Shown: piece by piece, positions 9,737-33,467 of the stretch | How positions within the stretch are numbered: position 1 is the stretch's first letter | Layout: each line of letters begins with the position of its first letter | Source of the DNA: Acanthochromis polyacanthus | Lineage: Eukaryota > Chordata > Actinopteri > Pomacentridae | Reading direction: 5' to 3' | Assembly: GCF_021347895.1 (NCBI RefSeq) | Contig: NC_067127.1 | Span: forward strand, 17,704,984-17,768,983 | DNA length: 64,000 nucleotides | The notes under the pieces: generated by a model | What the model was told of the DNA's origin: nothing | Seen by the model: only the letters and a program-made list of their open reading frames with translations | Database searches by the model: none | Position numbers and translations under genes: made by a program

Positions 9737-12551
9737 ACAACAAACTGCTTAAAGAATGAGCACATCTGCTGAAAAACATTTTTTTTTTTTTTTAAATTGG
9801 GACGGAGAATGTTAAAACCCTACTGTCCTGAATGAAACCTAATAAATGTGACAGCAGTGATGAAGACGGCTGATGAGGAATAAATGAACCGATGCCTCCG
9901 AGTGCACGACGGAGCGCGGTGACCGCTTCGAGTTGTTTCTGAAGCACTAAGAGGCGGGAGAAGTGAGCATGCACCTTATCTTAACGTTTCAACGATGCGT
10001 CACACAATCAGACTGGCCATGAGATAGAAATATAACAAGAATCGTCCCACTTCACACCAGAGGAAAGCAGCGATGAACGAGATGCGGCGATGTGATACAG
10101 TGATAGGTCTAAGACGACACAAATCAATTGGCATCAGATTTTCGACTATACCGAGAGTCCTGTACATCTTCACAAACCAAACAGAAGCCTATGTAACATA
10201 ATAAGCATAATAAGATCACAATAAACCCCCCTTACACATCGATTCTAGGAGTCCTCAGAGATCCACAGTGTCAAGTAAGGCATCTTATCTCCCTGTCAAA
10301 GTGCTGACAGCTAAGAAATCATCACAGATGGCTGGACTGCCTTTTTTCTCTCTCTTCCTTTCTACAATGAAAAATAATGTATAAGCATGCATTTACACCA
10401 GGTAGTATATCTCTATTGCTATTGTAAATGTACAATATACAGCTGTACACACAAAGTTGGAAAGATAGTTGATTAAAAAATGTGCATGATTGACAGTTTT
10501 AAAAAAAGTTTCCCATTAAAATAGAAATGTTACTCCTGGTACATCCTAGATTTCTTTTGGTTCATGAAACAAAACATTTGGAAAAAGGAGGAAAAAAAAA
10601 AAGCTTTTTGTTCTGTATATTTACATTACGAACAAGGATGAAGACAAATGTGCAAATCTGATTCCATGCAAGCAATTGCATAATGCGGCTTAGGTGCTCG
10701 AGTGATGGGATGGAGGCGGGACCAGGAGAAAAAGGGAAAACACAAGGCTCAACACCAGGGACTCACGGCTTCAACGAATGACCGTCCATTCTCAGCAATA
10801 AGAGGCCTCGCACACACACACAAACGAGCCCAATTAGACCCACTAATAGAACAGAAACATCCACACCACAACACAACACAAAAGACAAAGTTACATTGAG
10901 TAGCATTTTGACTCAGTCTAAATCAGATCTTTTGTAATGAATCAGACGGGTGAGGTGAGATTTGAAGGTACAGACACCCTCCTGACACATCCAGGAAATA
11001 TACAACCACACAACTCTTCCAACAACACACAGCACCAAGAGTACGTTTCCTCGTCGTTCAAGATCGGGATGAAAAAGTAATACTGCTGGTAAACGCAACA
11101 CCTCACAGGTAGTCATGATAATCTGCGGAGGAACTCAGAGCTTTGAACATACTGGAATGCAGCGGTTTACAAAGTGGGAAAATGATTTTAAGGTCAATCT
11201 ATGAGATGATAAATAAAATCATCAAATTATCATTTCTTAGTTGGACTTTCTTCTCAATTTGCAGTTGTAAAAATACAATCTGAAAAGCTGCAGACTTTGC
11301 ATTGTTTAGCAGTCGATGAGAACCACTGCACTAATCTACAGTATGATCCAAGTTAATGACGCGTTGAAGACACTGGTTAGCAAAACCAAGAGGTCTGTTC
11401 TTCTGCACTTTCCCTTAGTAGAGCAAATAAATTATTAAGAATCATTGAGAAAGGGTGCAAAAACAACATCACAGAGTATCTCCTTAAGTAAAACAAACAC
11501 TGGTGTGTGAAAATCGCAACACTGGGTCTGGAGAGCGACATTTCAGAACGTAAAATAAGCAAGAGGTTTCTTTTCAGGAAAGCCGACTTGACGTTTCCTA
11601 AAAAGCATGAAGAACTCACAATGTAACAAGTGCAATGCAATGAGGTCCATGTGCAAATTAATTTGCAAATTCACCACGTCATTTAAGAAAATGTGATGGA
11701 CGCTGACATCTTTGGGCGACGGTGATCACAGATGAGCTTTGAAAGCACGAGCACTTAAAGACAAGAGAAGCAAATTAAAATAAAGTAAATAGAATCTGCT
11801 CAGTCAGTCAGCCATTACACCGACTGCTTGGGTTCATTTATCTTAATACGACATGAGTTAAAAAGGCAACCTGAAAGCAAACAAATAAATAAGAGGACTT
11901 GGCATTTAAAACATGAGCGCAGCATCTTAAATACTGCAGCTCATTATGTGTGTAACTACAGGTACAGATATGGGATAAAGGTAGTGGGTTTTGTTTTCTC
12001 TACAGCCTCTTGTCTTCAAACAGACAACATGTGAGGGGTTAAGATAACATTTTTTCCCCAAAAGGAAATAATTTTCTGTAACTGAAAGGTGTGATTCCAC
12101 ACTAAGGCAATGACATTTACAAATGGCTGGTAATGGGACAGAAAATAAATATACAAACATCCTTTTTTTTCCCCTCGATATAATAATTACAGGGCAATCA
12201 TAATTTGGCTGGTGAAAAAGAAAGATGGAAAGGTTGGGGGGGGCAGTGAGAGAAATTGCAGAGGCTGAAAAGAGTCCAGTGAACATCTCTCTGCTCCTCG
12301 TCCTCGATCCTCTTATTCCTCTGCTGGCTGGGCAGTGTCTGTGCTCTGACCTGCTCGGGGAGCCTGAGAGGTCAGAGGAAGGGGAGTGATGAAACCCGTC
12401 CATGTGGGCTTTTAACAGTCTTGCGGGGGATGAACAGTTAGTGGTGATATTATGCCGACCCTGTGCCACCGGTACCACCACACCCCCCAAAGGCCCAGTT
12501 TTACCCTGACCTGCCTGCCTGGCCGAGGCAGATGGCTGAACAGCAGGAAGA
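9714..12551 (-). other. fhip2a: Putative fhip2a 3' untranslated region
   Basis: This 2.8-kb stretch downstream of the fhip2a stop codon has no recognised coding exon or mobile element. No TTTATT (minus-strand AATAAA) occurs on the plus strand between about 9780 and 12551, so the transcript probably runs to the shared signal near 9710. This is inferred from the signal only. Confidence 0.45.
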
Positions 12552-23450
<10,899 letters not shown>

Positions 23451-24615
23451 TTTGTTCTTCGACTGGACTAGTTTCTCCCGAGAAGACCTAGAGAATTCCT
23501 CTATCTTCTTCTTCCTGTTGCTACCGCCTCGATCCAGATTGGAGGTTTCATGCACTGACCCTTGTAACGAAAGAAGAAATCGTGAGCAATAAAAGCCGTA
23601 GTAACGTCGGTGAGGGGCCACGGGACTTTACAGGCCTGGCACAACCAGTGTAAACAAGACGTCTGCAGCCTCGGAGTATGCTCACTTTGGACACGGTGGC
23701 ACTTCGCTCGCCAAACGTTGCCTTCACTGACCGGCAGGGGGAGCAGGAACACCGAGTTACACGGAGCTCTAATTATTACTGACAACGATCAATGCATACA
23801 AATGGAGACAGCGACCAATACGCTCAATAAGGGGCGATGATCAATACTTGGTTTGGATCAACAAGCCAGCTGCGATGATCGAACTAATTGATGTAGGTTT
23901 AGCTATGGAAAAGCTCCACTGAGCCGTAATATCAACTGATTATATCACCTCTGCTAATGCACTCATTTAGGTCATATCCCTGAAATTGCGGTGTTTTCCC
24001 CCCATGCAGACCTGAGGTTCTGCTTCAGCTGCTTTTAGATTAAAGTTGATGACTAGAGAAGAGTGAAGAAGCCAAATATTTTCTTTAAAGTGGCCAAATT
24101 AATGTGTGGAGGAAAAAATAGAAAAACAACAGTGATCGCTCCAGAGTGCCTGTCAACTTTATGATTTAGCTCAACTACCGCGTCCAGAACAGCACAGTCA
24201 TCCCAGACAGAAAGTAGGCTACCCCGGTTTAAGGTGACCGGGCAACAGCTGCAGCCGAGGAATTTGAAGAATGATTGCATGTACAGCTCCGTAATTCAAG
24301 GCTATTGTGCTCAAATATGGACATAAACTTGTTGGAAAAATAAAAAAGAGGATGCTGTCTAGTTCCAGGACACGCCCTGTCGCTGGAAAGTGCTCTCTCC
24401 ATCGCGCGTTCTAGTCCAGTCCACCAAATCGCAGGCTCTATGATTTCCTGCGTGTAATCCCATTAAATGACAGCCACAAACTTAAAGCAGAGATAACATC
24501 AGGCTGTCAACCGGTTCTTTTTTTCCACACCTCCCCAACACTCTTCTTCCACCGGGGGCATCTTCTCCTGGTTAATCTCGGCAAAAAGGAATAAAGAAAT
24601 CTCTACCTACCGGGC
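23451..24615. promoter_or_regulatory. Head-to-head interval between fhip2a and ablim1, probable divergent promoter region
   Basis: The fhip2a start codon is at 23450 on the minus strand and the first candidate ablim1 exon ends at 24628 on the plus strand. The interval must hold the fhip2a 5' UTR and promoter (about 23460-23800, with several CpGs) and probably an ablim1 promoter around 24370-24450, which includes a gcgcgttc segment. No exact start sites can be read. Confidence 0.45.
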
Positions 24616-24628
24616 ATGTCTGCTAGAG
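24616..24628 (+). CDS. ablim1: Possible upstream alternative first coding exon of ablim1
   Basis: An ATG encoding MSAR is followed by G and a strong GTGAGT donor, in phase 1. That is the phase needed to join the LIM1 exon at 46635. It lies about 1.2 kb from the divergent fhip2a start, downstream of a CpG-containing stretch. The coding part is only 13 nt, so the evidence is position, donor and phase. Confidence 0.4.
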
Positions 24629-25660
24629 GTGAGTATCTTTTGCCGCAGAAGCCTTCATAACAACACATAGACAGGAGGAAAAGTGTGTTAGTCTTTAGGG
24701 AGGAGGGGGATCTTGGATGGAGAAGGGAGCCCTTTTTTATTGCGTCGTCTTTCGCCAGGAGCAGGGCTGTGATAATGACACTGAGATTGTAAGTAGGTTA
24801 GACCGGTGCATGGCTGAAACTACAGCCTCCACCGCTGCTGCAAGCCCTTTTTTTAGACAAGCCTACAACTTATTTTGTTGATGCGAACAGTAGGCACAGT
24901 GCAGCCTAAAAATAGATCCCACTTTTCTCTTTTGAAAATCCCAGCTGCTGTGATGGAGCTGCTCTGATTGCTCCTGCTGATGGTCATTAGTTAACAGCTG
25001 GCGGTGGAGGACAGTCAAATGTGATAATCACTGTTTCTGCTCAGTGCCTGACTTGCTGAGGTGATGAAAGGTGCTGCAGAAATGCAAACTGTAATTTGTT
25101 GATCTTAACCTGTCAGAGCTGGATTTGTTGCTGAGTGTAAATAAGCTGTTATACCTGCAGACAGAGGAGGTGGATGGTGTTTGTTCCCATGTGGCGGGTT
25201 TTTCTTGCAACTGTGGCATCACCTCCAGCTGTTCCTGCTGGATCAAATAGTCGGAGTGACTGGTTCGGGGCTGGATAGAGGCACTGAAGTTGCAATGCTG
25301 ACATGACCTCAAGGTTATTATACAAAAGCAGCAGCCGGATCCTGTTTTTGGGTAAAACAACAGCCTTTTATAAAGACTGATGCTGCACAGCTTACGTGAA
25401 AGCAAAATTACCTGTAAGCTCTGAGGTTGCCAATGTATTTATGTGCTAATAATCTGTTAAATTTTTGTTCGTATTCAATAACTTACATGGTTACAAGCAC
25501 CACTGCTAGTTAATAGCACTGTGCTATGTGTATACATATGTATGTAACCTAATTCTTTTTAAATTCATTTTATTTTTTTGAAGAGTATTCATGTTGCACT
25601 GCTGCGTAATGCTGTGAGTCACCACAAAGTTTAGTTTATTTTACACTTTGACAATAAAGC

Positions 25661-25738
<78 letters not shown>

Positions 25739-28700
25739 TGATTTTCAAAGAGGCAAAAAACTTGACCTTTTACACAACTACTCTCAGAAATAGAGACTTG
25801 AGGCCTCAGATGTGGAGTTTGAGGTCAGTTTGAGGTCAAACAGGCTTTCTGGTCAACTTATTGAATGTAGACTGCACTGAAAAAAGATAGTTGTTTGACC
25901 TTATGTAAATTCATTGCTTTTGTTAATGGTACACAGTTGAATTGAAGTTCATCCAGATAAAGTAAACAAGTGATATTAATGTCACTGGTATAAAGTTAGA
26001 TGGACTTTAATAATTTAATTCCTTACAATTGAGCATTGCTGCAACCTAATTCTAAGCAAACTAACTTGATTTTTAATTTTTTTTTTTTAAATTCTAACTA
26101 AAATGTTTTAGAAAGGAAAACTTGATTGTGTCATTAGACTTATCATTCTGTCCCCTCTTTATTGTGTAATCCTGCTGGAAGAAAACAGCAATTGAGTTGC
26201 AGCAGGAACATCTGAAGAAATGTGAAAGTCAGACGCACAATGCTAAAAAAAAAAAGAAGAAGAAGCAGTAAACCTAATTTCCACACTTTTGCTGAAATTT
26301 GAATATTAGTTTAATGGAGGAAATTTAAAAAAAAAAATAAGTTGTTAGAATTCACAAAAGTCAACTACCTCTATCAAAGCAGGAAGATAACTGAGATTTA
26401 TTTGAAACAGTACTTTACTTCAACTGCAGCTAAAACACACTTAATACAGTCTATAGGTTTCTAATTATTTTAGATAGATGCATGGCCCTGTGATGGACTG
26501 GTGACCTGTCCAGAGTGAACCCTAAGTCAGCTGGGATAGACTCCAGCTCGATGGATGGATGCATTTCCATCTCTAGGAAGCTGTATTCTCTAAGGATGTT
26601 TGAACTTAAAGTTTCTTCTATGGTATGGAATGTACACCATAGGCTGAACCATAAGGGTCCATTTTTAGCGAGCGGATGAGAAAAAAATTTAGTGTTCAGA
26701 GTCATGTTATAAATAAACTGTCATTCTTGTTCTTTTTTGGGTGAGAGAGACAGAGCAGCTGGATAAATTGTGTATTTCTCTCCATTCCAATGGGAGAAAT
26801 GACATGTTTGGTTTATTATTTAAGATAATAGGAGTCACTGCAGCATTTCCACGACACATATCCCTCCCCTTCACGCTCTGAAGCCTCTGGCCGAGCCTGT
26901 GCAGAGAGATGACTTTGAACTCCTCCCTCCCCTCCATCAGTAATGTGCCCTACTGTGTCTGTCCTCATGGCTGCTGGTGGAGATCGATGAACCTCAGAGC
27001 CCACTGCTTCACAGCCCCCCTGTGGTACATAGAACTGATTAGCTCCCTTAAGCCCCTGCAAACAGCCAATCATTATTCATGAGAAGTACCCTCAACCCAG
27101 TGGTTGTACGTTATAGTGAAATGCCAATTATGTCCGTGTTGTTTAGACGAATGGGAGGTTGCTAATCTATTATCGCAATTAGATCAGGCTCAGCGACACA
27201 AACACATGTCCTTGTAACAGTATATCACATCAAACATATATAGTTGTCATGGGCTGACCTGAGGCTGTGCTTTGGAACTTTATTTACACCATGACGTATG
27301 ACAAGACTACATAGAATATTATTGTGCAGAATAGATTTTGGGTTGTGGAAAAATGTTTTTTTCTTATATTTCTGTGTGCACGTCTCAGTGAGTTGTGGCC
27401 CAATCAATTTTATTGTTGTCTAATTGTATAGCTGATTGACAGAAAATGAATGGCAGCTATTTTGATAAAATCATTTTCCAGTAACAGCTTTTCAGTTGTG
27501 AGGATTTGCTGCTTTTGATTTTCTTATGCCATAGAAAACTTAAAGTTTAGACATCATACAGATTAATTAGGAAAACAAACAGCATAATAATAGATCATGG
27601 TGACAGTTGTTTGATGGAAATTATCTAAGTGACTGTTCAAAGTGTCAATTTGATGATGCTAGTGAGTTGCTTTGTCAATGTTTTGAATCTTTGGTGGTAT
27701 TAATGTAAGTATGTTACAGTAGCACCTATAGGAACTGCAAGGCAAGGACTAAAATATGGTAAATGGCTGATTTCCATCCAGCAGAAAGTCGGGGAATTCC
27801 AAATTGTCCCGAATGACTCCAAGTTTCCCTCCTGGTATGCATTTATGACTGGCAGCCCCAACTTCACTTACCCAGCGACCATCAACCATTACAGTTCTCC
27901 GAGTCGTCCCCCAACCCCCACCCCTCTTATCAGCACATGGCCATCAGCTCTTACCTTGCTAGTCCTGCCCTTCCATTACAGTAGTCACCCCACCTCATAA
28001 TGCACCCTTGCGGGCGTGCTGCTCTCCGTTGGCTTTTCAGTCTCATCATATTTCCTGTGCTGCTTTCTTTTGTCCAGAATCTCTCGTCGTGGCTTTTATT
28101 TATTTATTTCTCATAAACCCATTATCCTACCTGTGAGCCGCACACCATGAGTCTGCTGTTGATGGCTATTGAGCAGCTCAGTCAGAACAACTGGGGCTTA
28201 AGTGCACTGTTCCGGCCAAGGTCACCTTTTATAGTGGCATTTGACAGATGGCCTTATCAAATTTCTCCATTTGCATTCTCTGGAAAATCGGTTGTGCCAT
28301 TTAGAGTAAACTCTTCATTTATTTTTACATGGAGGCTGTTTTTGCTACACTTGGCTCTTTACTGTTATGGTTGGCCAATCAATTGTAAATGAATTCTTTA
28401 TCTTGCTCCATTAAGCCACTTATTACTGTTTCATGTCAGAATCTTAAAACAGCACTTTGGTTGCTGGTCTGTGGTGTTCATTCGGCTTCCTGCTGCTCCT
28501 GGTTTGTTGTATAAATTGGCCTTTTAAATGTGATTTTATTGGCCTCTTTGAAGGCAAACTGTGCTGAAAGTATGCATTTTGCTCTCTTATACATGAAAAT
28601 TTCAACTGTATCTCAGCAACATGAACCAGAATTTGACACAAGGTTTGATTGCTGAATGCTAAGCTGACATATTTTGCCTGTATTTTAATGCAAACAAACA

Positions 28701-31700
28701 TTGAGCCTTATTAGTTTTTGCATTGATGAAATTCATGAAGAGTTTTGTGAGCATAAAGAAACTGGGGCAACTTTTCTGTGCAGACACTGCTTCCTCATTT
28801 CATTTTTAGAAAACCAGACTGTTGTGCTTTTTCTGATAATCATATTTAAAAGTAATCATTGTATTTGGATGTCTGGATTCCTTTAAGTGACTATCAACAT
28901 AGAACATCCGCCCCCACATAGCTGGTACATCTCCAGTGTTGTCCTGCTTTGACTTCTTCCTCCGCCCCGCCCTTTCCTCGAGCAGAGTTAGCACATCCTG
29001 CACACCGTACCTGTTACCCTGCAGTATAATCTGGATGATCAATGGTGCACAAAAAAAGGAGGCATGCTCCATCCTGCAGTAACCCAATCTGATGCCTCCT
29101 CCTTATCCGACCACTGGAGAGGGCTGCTCATGCTGCAACAGCACGACCCTCTGCATCAGCACTTTTCTCCCTGTCTCTGTGTGTTTATGTACTGCATGTG
29201 CGAATATGAGGGTCGGTCGGTGTGCGCGCGCATGCATGTGTCCTGGCAAAAGCCTGAATAATTGATGAGCAGTGGAAGGAGTGAAAGCACTGCCGGACGG
29301 GACGGAGTGTGTAGGAGTGTGTAGAGATGGGGGAGAGGAATACAGTGAGGCAGCAGCCTGGCTACGATGGGCTCTGCAACTACGCCCAAAAATCACCTCC
29401 TGCTTCGGACTGGATGGTAAGACAGAGGGGGGAAAACATGAAGAGGAAGGTGGAGGGAGGTGGTGTTACATCTAATGTGGATCAGGATGGAAAAACAGCA
29501 GGCGCTATATAAATGTCTGACATGTGCAGTATTTTGTGTGCAGTGCTGGGGTTTTTTGCAGCAGGCAGGAACAGCAGTGTTGTTTTCTGAGCATGTATGT
29601 GTTGATTTGCGAGCGTGTGGGTAGTTGTGGCAGAGATACCACAGAGTAGATGACAGTTGGAGGGTAGAGCCTCACTGCAGCAGCGTACTATGTCCATAGC
29701 TTCTCTCAGGTACCTGTGTGTGCATGTGTGGCTATAAGATTGTAAGTCTTCTAGCTTAAATCTCACTGTCCCACTTGTATCTTTTCTCTGTAATGAAACT
29801 CCAGCTCTCTGAATGAAGGTGTGGTTATGAGTGGAATCTAAATGAAGTCAAATTAGATAAGTACTGATGTAAATAGTAGTGAACTCAGCCAGACTAACTC
29901 CAGGTATCCGGTCTGTGCCCCCCTCTCAGACAAAGAGGAAATTCATTAATTTTGAAGTGCAGGCCAAGCCAGACGTCTCCAGACTCAAAGGATTTTGTGC
30001 TTTGTCACTGTCTGCTTAGTCTTTCATCATGACTACGTTACTCTGATTCATTTCTTTTGATGGAAATAGATAAGCGTGATTAGTTTTATCAGCTTGATGA
30101 CTAGATGTCAGGAGGGGTTTTCTGTTTTATTGCTTTTAGTTGTTAATGGAAAGAAGTATGTATAAGGAGGAAGCAATACTGTCTTAGCAACGCTATTTAT
30201 TACAGTTGGGTCAAGACATATCAGCAGGTTATCTTGTTTTTGTGGAGTTTGCTCTGATTCTCCCTCTGCATCATCTATCTTTTCACCTCCCACCAAGACA
30301 TATCAATGAGTCAAAAATGTGCCTCACACTGAAGTCACATTTTCAAGGAATGTGAGTGCATCTTTGGCTCAAGAAAGCATGCTTATAAAAATTAGAAAAC
30401 ATTCTGCTAGTCTTCGCAGAAACAAAATCTGCCCCAACATTACGTAGATGGTCTGAAGATTAATAAGTCAGAACATGCCTTCTAAATGAGTTACATCTTC
30501 TGAAATCCTATTGCAATTTCACCGGATAATGGAGAGCCACGGCTGGCATTTGGACGCCATTGCTGATGTGGTTACAGTGTCTGTAAATCTGAATGATCCT
30601 GCTCGTGATTAACACAGGGTTTGTGCATTGTTGGCTGCAGGAACGACCTTGCTGGTTGTTGACCTTGTAAAGGACTGGCAAACTCCCAAAGCAGTCTGCC
30701 CTGAAAGTGTGCCTTGGATGACTGTAGTGCTGCACACTGATCCATCTGGTCTTATTGTACACAAATCCACCTTAATGCAAAGAAGTACATTCTTGCAAAA
30801 ACATATCTTGTTGTTTAATAATGTAATGTGATATAAAATGTAACACCAACAACAAGAACTTTGCTTTTTGAAAGTTGTGACGGAATCCCATCTCTTCATC
30901 AGACAGATGTGAATAACTGTAAGTGAATGGAACGCACGTGAATCAGGTAGTATGACTCCCACCATACAATGGGTGAACCTAACATAGACCAACCCAACCC
31001 CACCCAGAAGATAATCATAGGCTCGACGTCAGCCCTAAGCTGCTTAAGGCAGCAGGCTGGTTGGGCTGAAGACACTCACAGTGTAAGCTTCTTTCCGTAT
31101 GTCTCATTCTGCTCTACCTGCAGCAGACTGCTTTGTCACACCTACTGCCTGCTGTTTGTCATCTCCACCTCAAGGTGGACATCAGCGCTTCCACTTCTTG
31201 CATCTACTGCACATCTGAAGTGACAGGTGGAGGGAATCCTAACAAGAGGAGTTTCCGCTGGAGGCCTCCCTGGATATTGCCATGATTTAATGATGAGCTG
31301 CTGTGAATACACCCGTCGGTCTCCTTTGTTTCTTGTTTTGTGCCTAAATGAACGTTTCTCCTTCTCAATGTCTGAGGGCAAACGGATTTTAGACCAAGTC
31401 TGAGCCCGACACTGGCTGACATCTACCTGCGGTGCTTCACCCTTCTCTGTGGGACGGTTGAAGGGGAGCAGGGCGCCATGCCCACTCTGCCTAGTCTCAA
31501 CAGCCTGGGCAAGCTGTGCAGCTCCAGCCGCAGTCACAATGTCGACCGTGTCCGAGTGAAACGCAAGAGCTCGGTCAAGCGTATGTCTGTCATCGAGGAT
31601 GGACACGTGGCTGAAGTCCTGTACCTCATTCCTAAACAGTACATGGAGCAGCTCCCATACCTCAACCCAAATGACTATTATCTAAGTGAGAGGCTGAATG

Positions 31701-33406
31701 AGGTCGCTACAGGTAGGACAGGAGAACAAATAGAGATCAATCTGCTTGAAACATTCATTCATTCATCCATCTACTACTGCAGCCATCCATTCCAGCTGCG
31801 GCTGACTAGTAACTGTAACATCAGCGTTATTGATGATTGCTTAATCAATGAGCAACAAAACAACCATCAAAATGCAAAAAATAAAAATTAATTAAATGCA
31901 AGCACATTGTACTTTTAGACGCTCAAATAAATGAATTTGCATTTAATTGTATTATTTTTGTCCACTGTCCATCTTCTCTATTGTTTCCACTTTTAAATGT
32001 AACGCTGCAGCTGTTGTTTGCTGCAGTTTAACTTCCCTGCTTTGCATTCTGTTTGTGAGTACGTGTCTGTGAGTGAGGTGATCAGTTGTTGTTTAAAGAT
32101 CACTTCATTTTAATTGGATGACGGTGAGCGTTTCCACCTTCTGAGGCTTTTCATATCTGACCTGTGTGCATGTGTGAGAGCTCCTGTTACGCAACGATAG
32201 CTCCTCAACTGCAAAAAGTCAGAAAAGTCAGGAAATTAATTACCATCCTCCCTCCATAGTTATATAATGTGAACCCATATGCAATGGCAGACCTGCTGCA
32301 TTTTGCCAAGAAACAGTACATGGGGAAGAGACATGCTGGCTTATATCAGGATTACAACATGGGCATGTGGTCAAATGGAGATTTCCAGACCTTATGCATT
32401 CTCTGACTGAATGCCAGACACAGTAGTAAATCCATCATTGCTTGGCACTTAGTTGTGTGTAAGTACCGTTGTGTGTAAATAAAGCAAACACCAGCAGCAC
32501 CTTCTATTTTTGGAGTCGAAAGTTTGATTTTGACGAATCGCGCAGGCTCAGGGGAGGTTTGCCTCGTCAAACTGACCCGGGATCAAAGATCACAGGGGTC
32601 AAGGCTTGTGTTAGCTATTTCATTTCTTCGCTGACAGCTAAAATCAATCAGTGACAGCGACATGCGATAACTGTTTATATTCAGTGCAGTCTGTAGTCAT
32701 TTCACTGCAGCTTTAATTTGTTTGTGGTTTGGAAAAAGTCAGACTTTTCTGAGATCCAATATCTGTGGAAAAAAAGCACCCGACAAGAAGCAGTAGTCAT
32801 CATTTTATTCAGCCAAATCTTTTCCTGAACCTCTTTAGTGTCGACCTGACAAAAGATGAAGCATTCTCAGTTTCCACACCATAAACAAGTCCGCATTAAT
32901 TCACCGGGTGATTATTTTTGAATATGAGTGGCACTGATCCTGCTTTCCAAGTGGTATTATCCAGAGGTCAGCATGTGTTTGATGATACCTCAAAGAAACA
33001 CCAAGATGAGTCAGCAGCCCAAGCTTCCTGTGGGCTGTGGAGAGAAAATGTGGTTTGTAAATTGTTGAAATACTCACAAAAACAATGTGATTTGGTTGTA
33101 GTGCAAACATATTTTCTGTGGATTCAGAGTAGCTACACAACAGGAATTATAATGCGGCACGGGTGGAAGCACTTTGAAGAAGTGAACCTGGTTGTGCAGG
33201 ATTGCCGTTCAAAAGGTTCTTACCCATTTTAAAATAGAAGCGAGCTGGTGAAGGGCTTGTCATTATCCAGCGACAGAGAGTTAGGCCTGCCTATGCTCCA
33301 ACAGAGTTGAAGAGTTCATCCGAGTTATTTGTCATTTTTTTTCTTGTGCTCTGTTGAAAGTAAAAAAAAATGTGCAAATCGTCACCCAGCACAAAGACAC
33401 ACATGC

Positions 33407-33467
<61 letters not shown>

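Larger units (their letters stand above)
7199..9755 (+). other. srf: Putative srf 3' untranslated region
   Basis: The region follows the stop codon without a recognisable splice site and reaches AATAAA at 9729-9734, followed by a T run at about 9778-9793 that could serve as the downstream element. The length is in keeping with the long 3' UTR of vertebrate SRF genes. It contains a TA repeat at about 7381-7402, a GT repeat at about 7612-7631, a T run at about 7962-7983 and MITE copy 2 at 8238-8744. An internal AATAAA at 8608-8613 sits inside the MITE and could cause a shorter form. Confidence 0.6.
24629..31477 (+). other. ablim1: 5' intronic or intergenic region of ablim1
   Basis: It contains the CTAT microsatellite at 25661-25738, a retroposon-tail fragment near 26475-26565, sequence at about 28180-28330 that looks like possible conserved non-coding DNA, and an open reading stretch at 29327-29416 that ends at a donor. 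No definite exon was recognised. Confidence 0.45.

Noticed and set aside
11927..12490. 187-codon open frame on the minus strand downstream of fhip2a
   Set aside because: It starts after the fhip2a stop codon, in probable 3' UTR, and has no family-like features.
25661..25738. Regular short repeats resembling an array
   Set aside because: It is a plain CTAT microsatellite without spacers, so not CRISPR.
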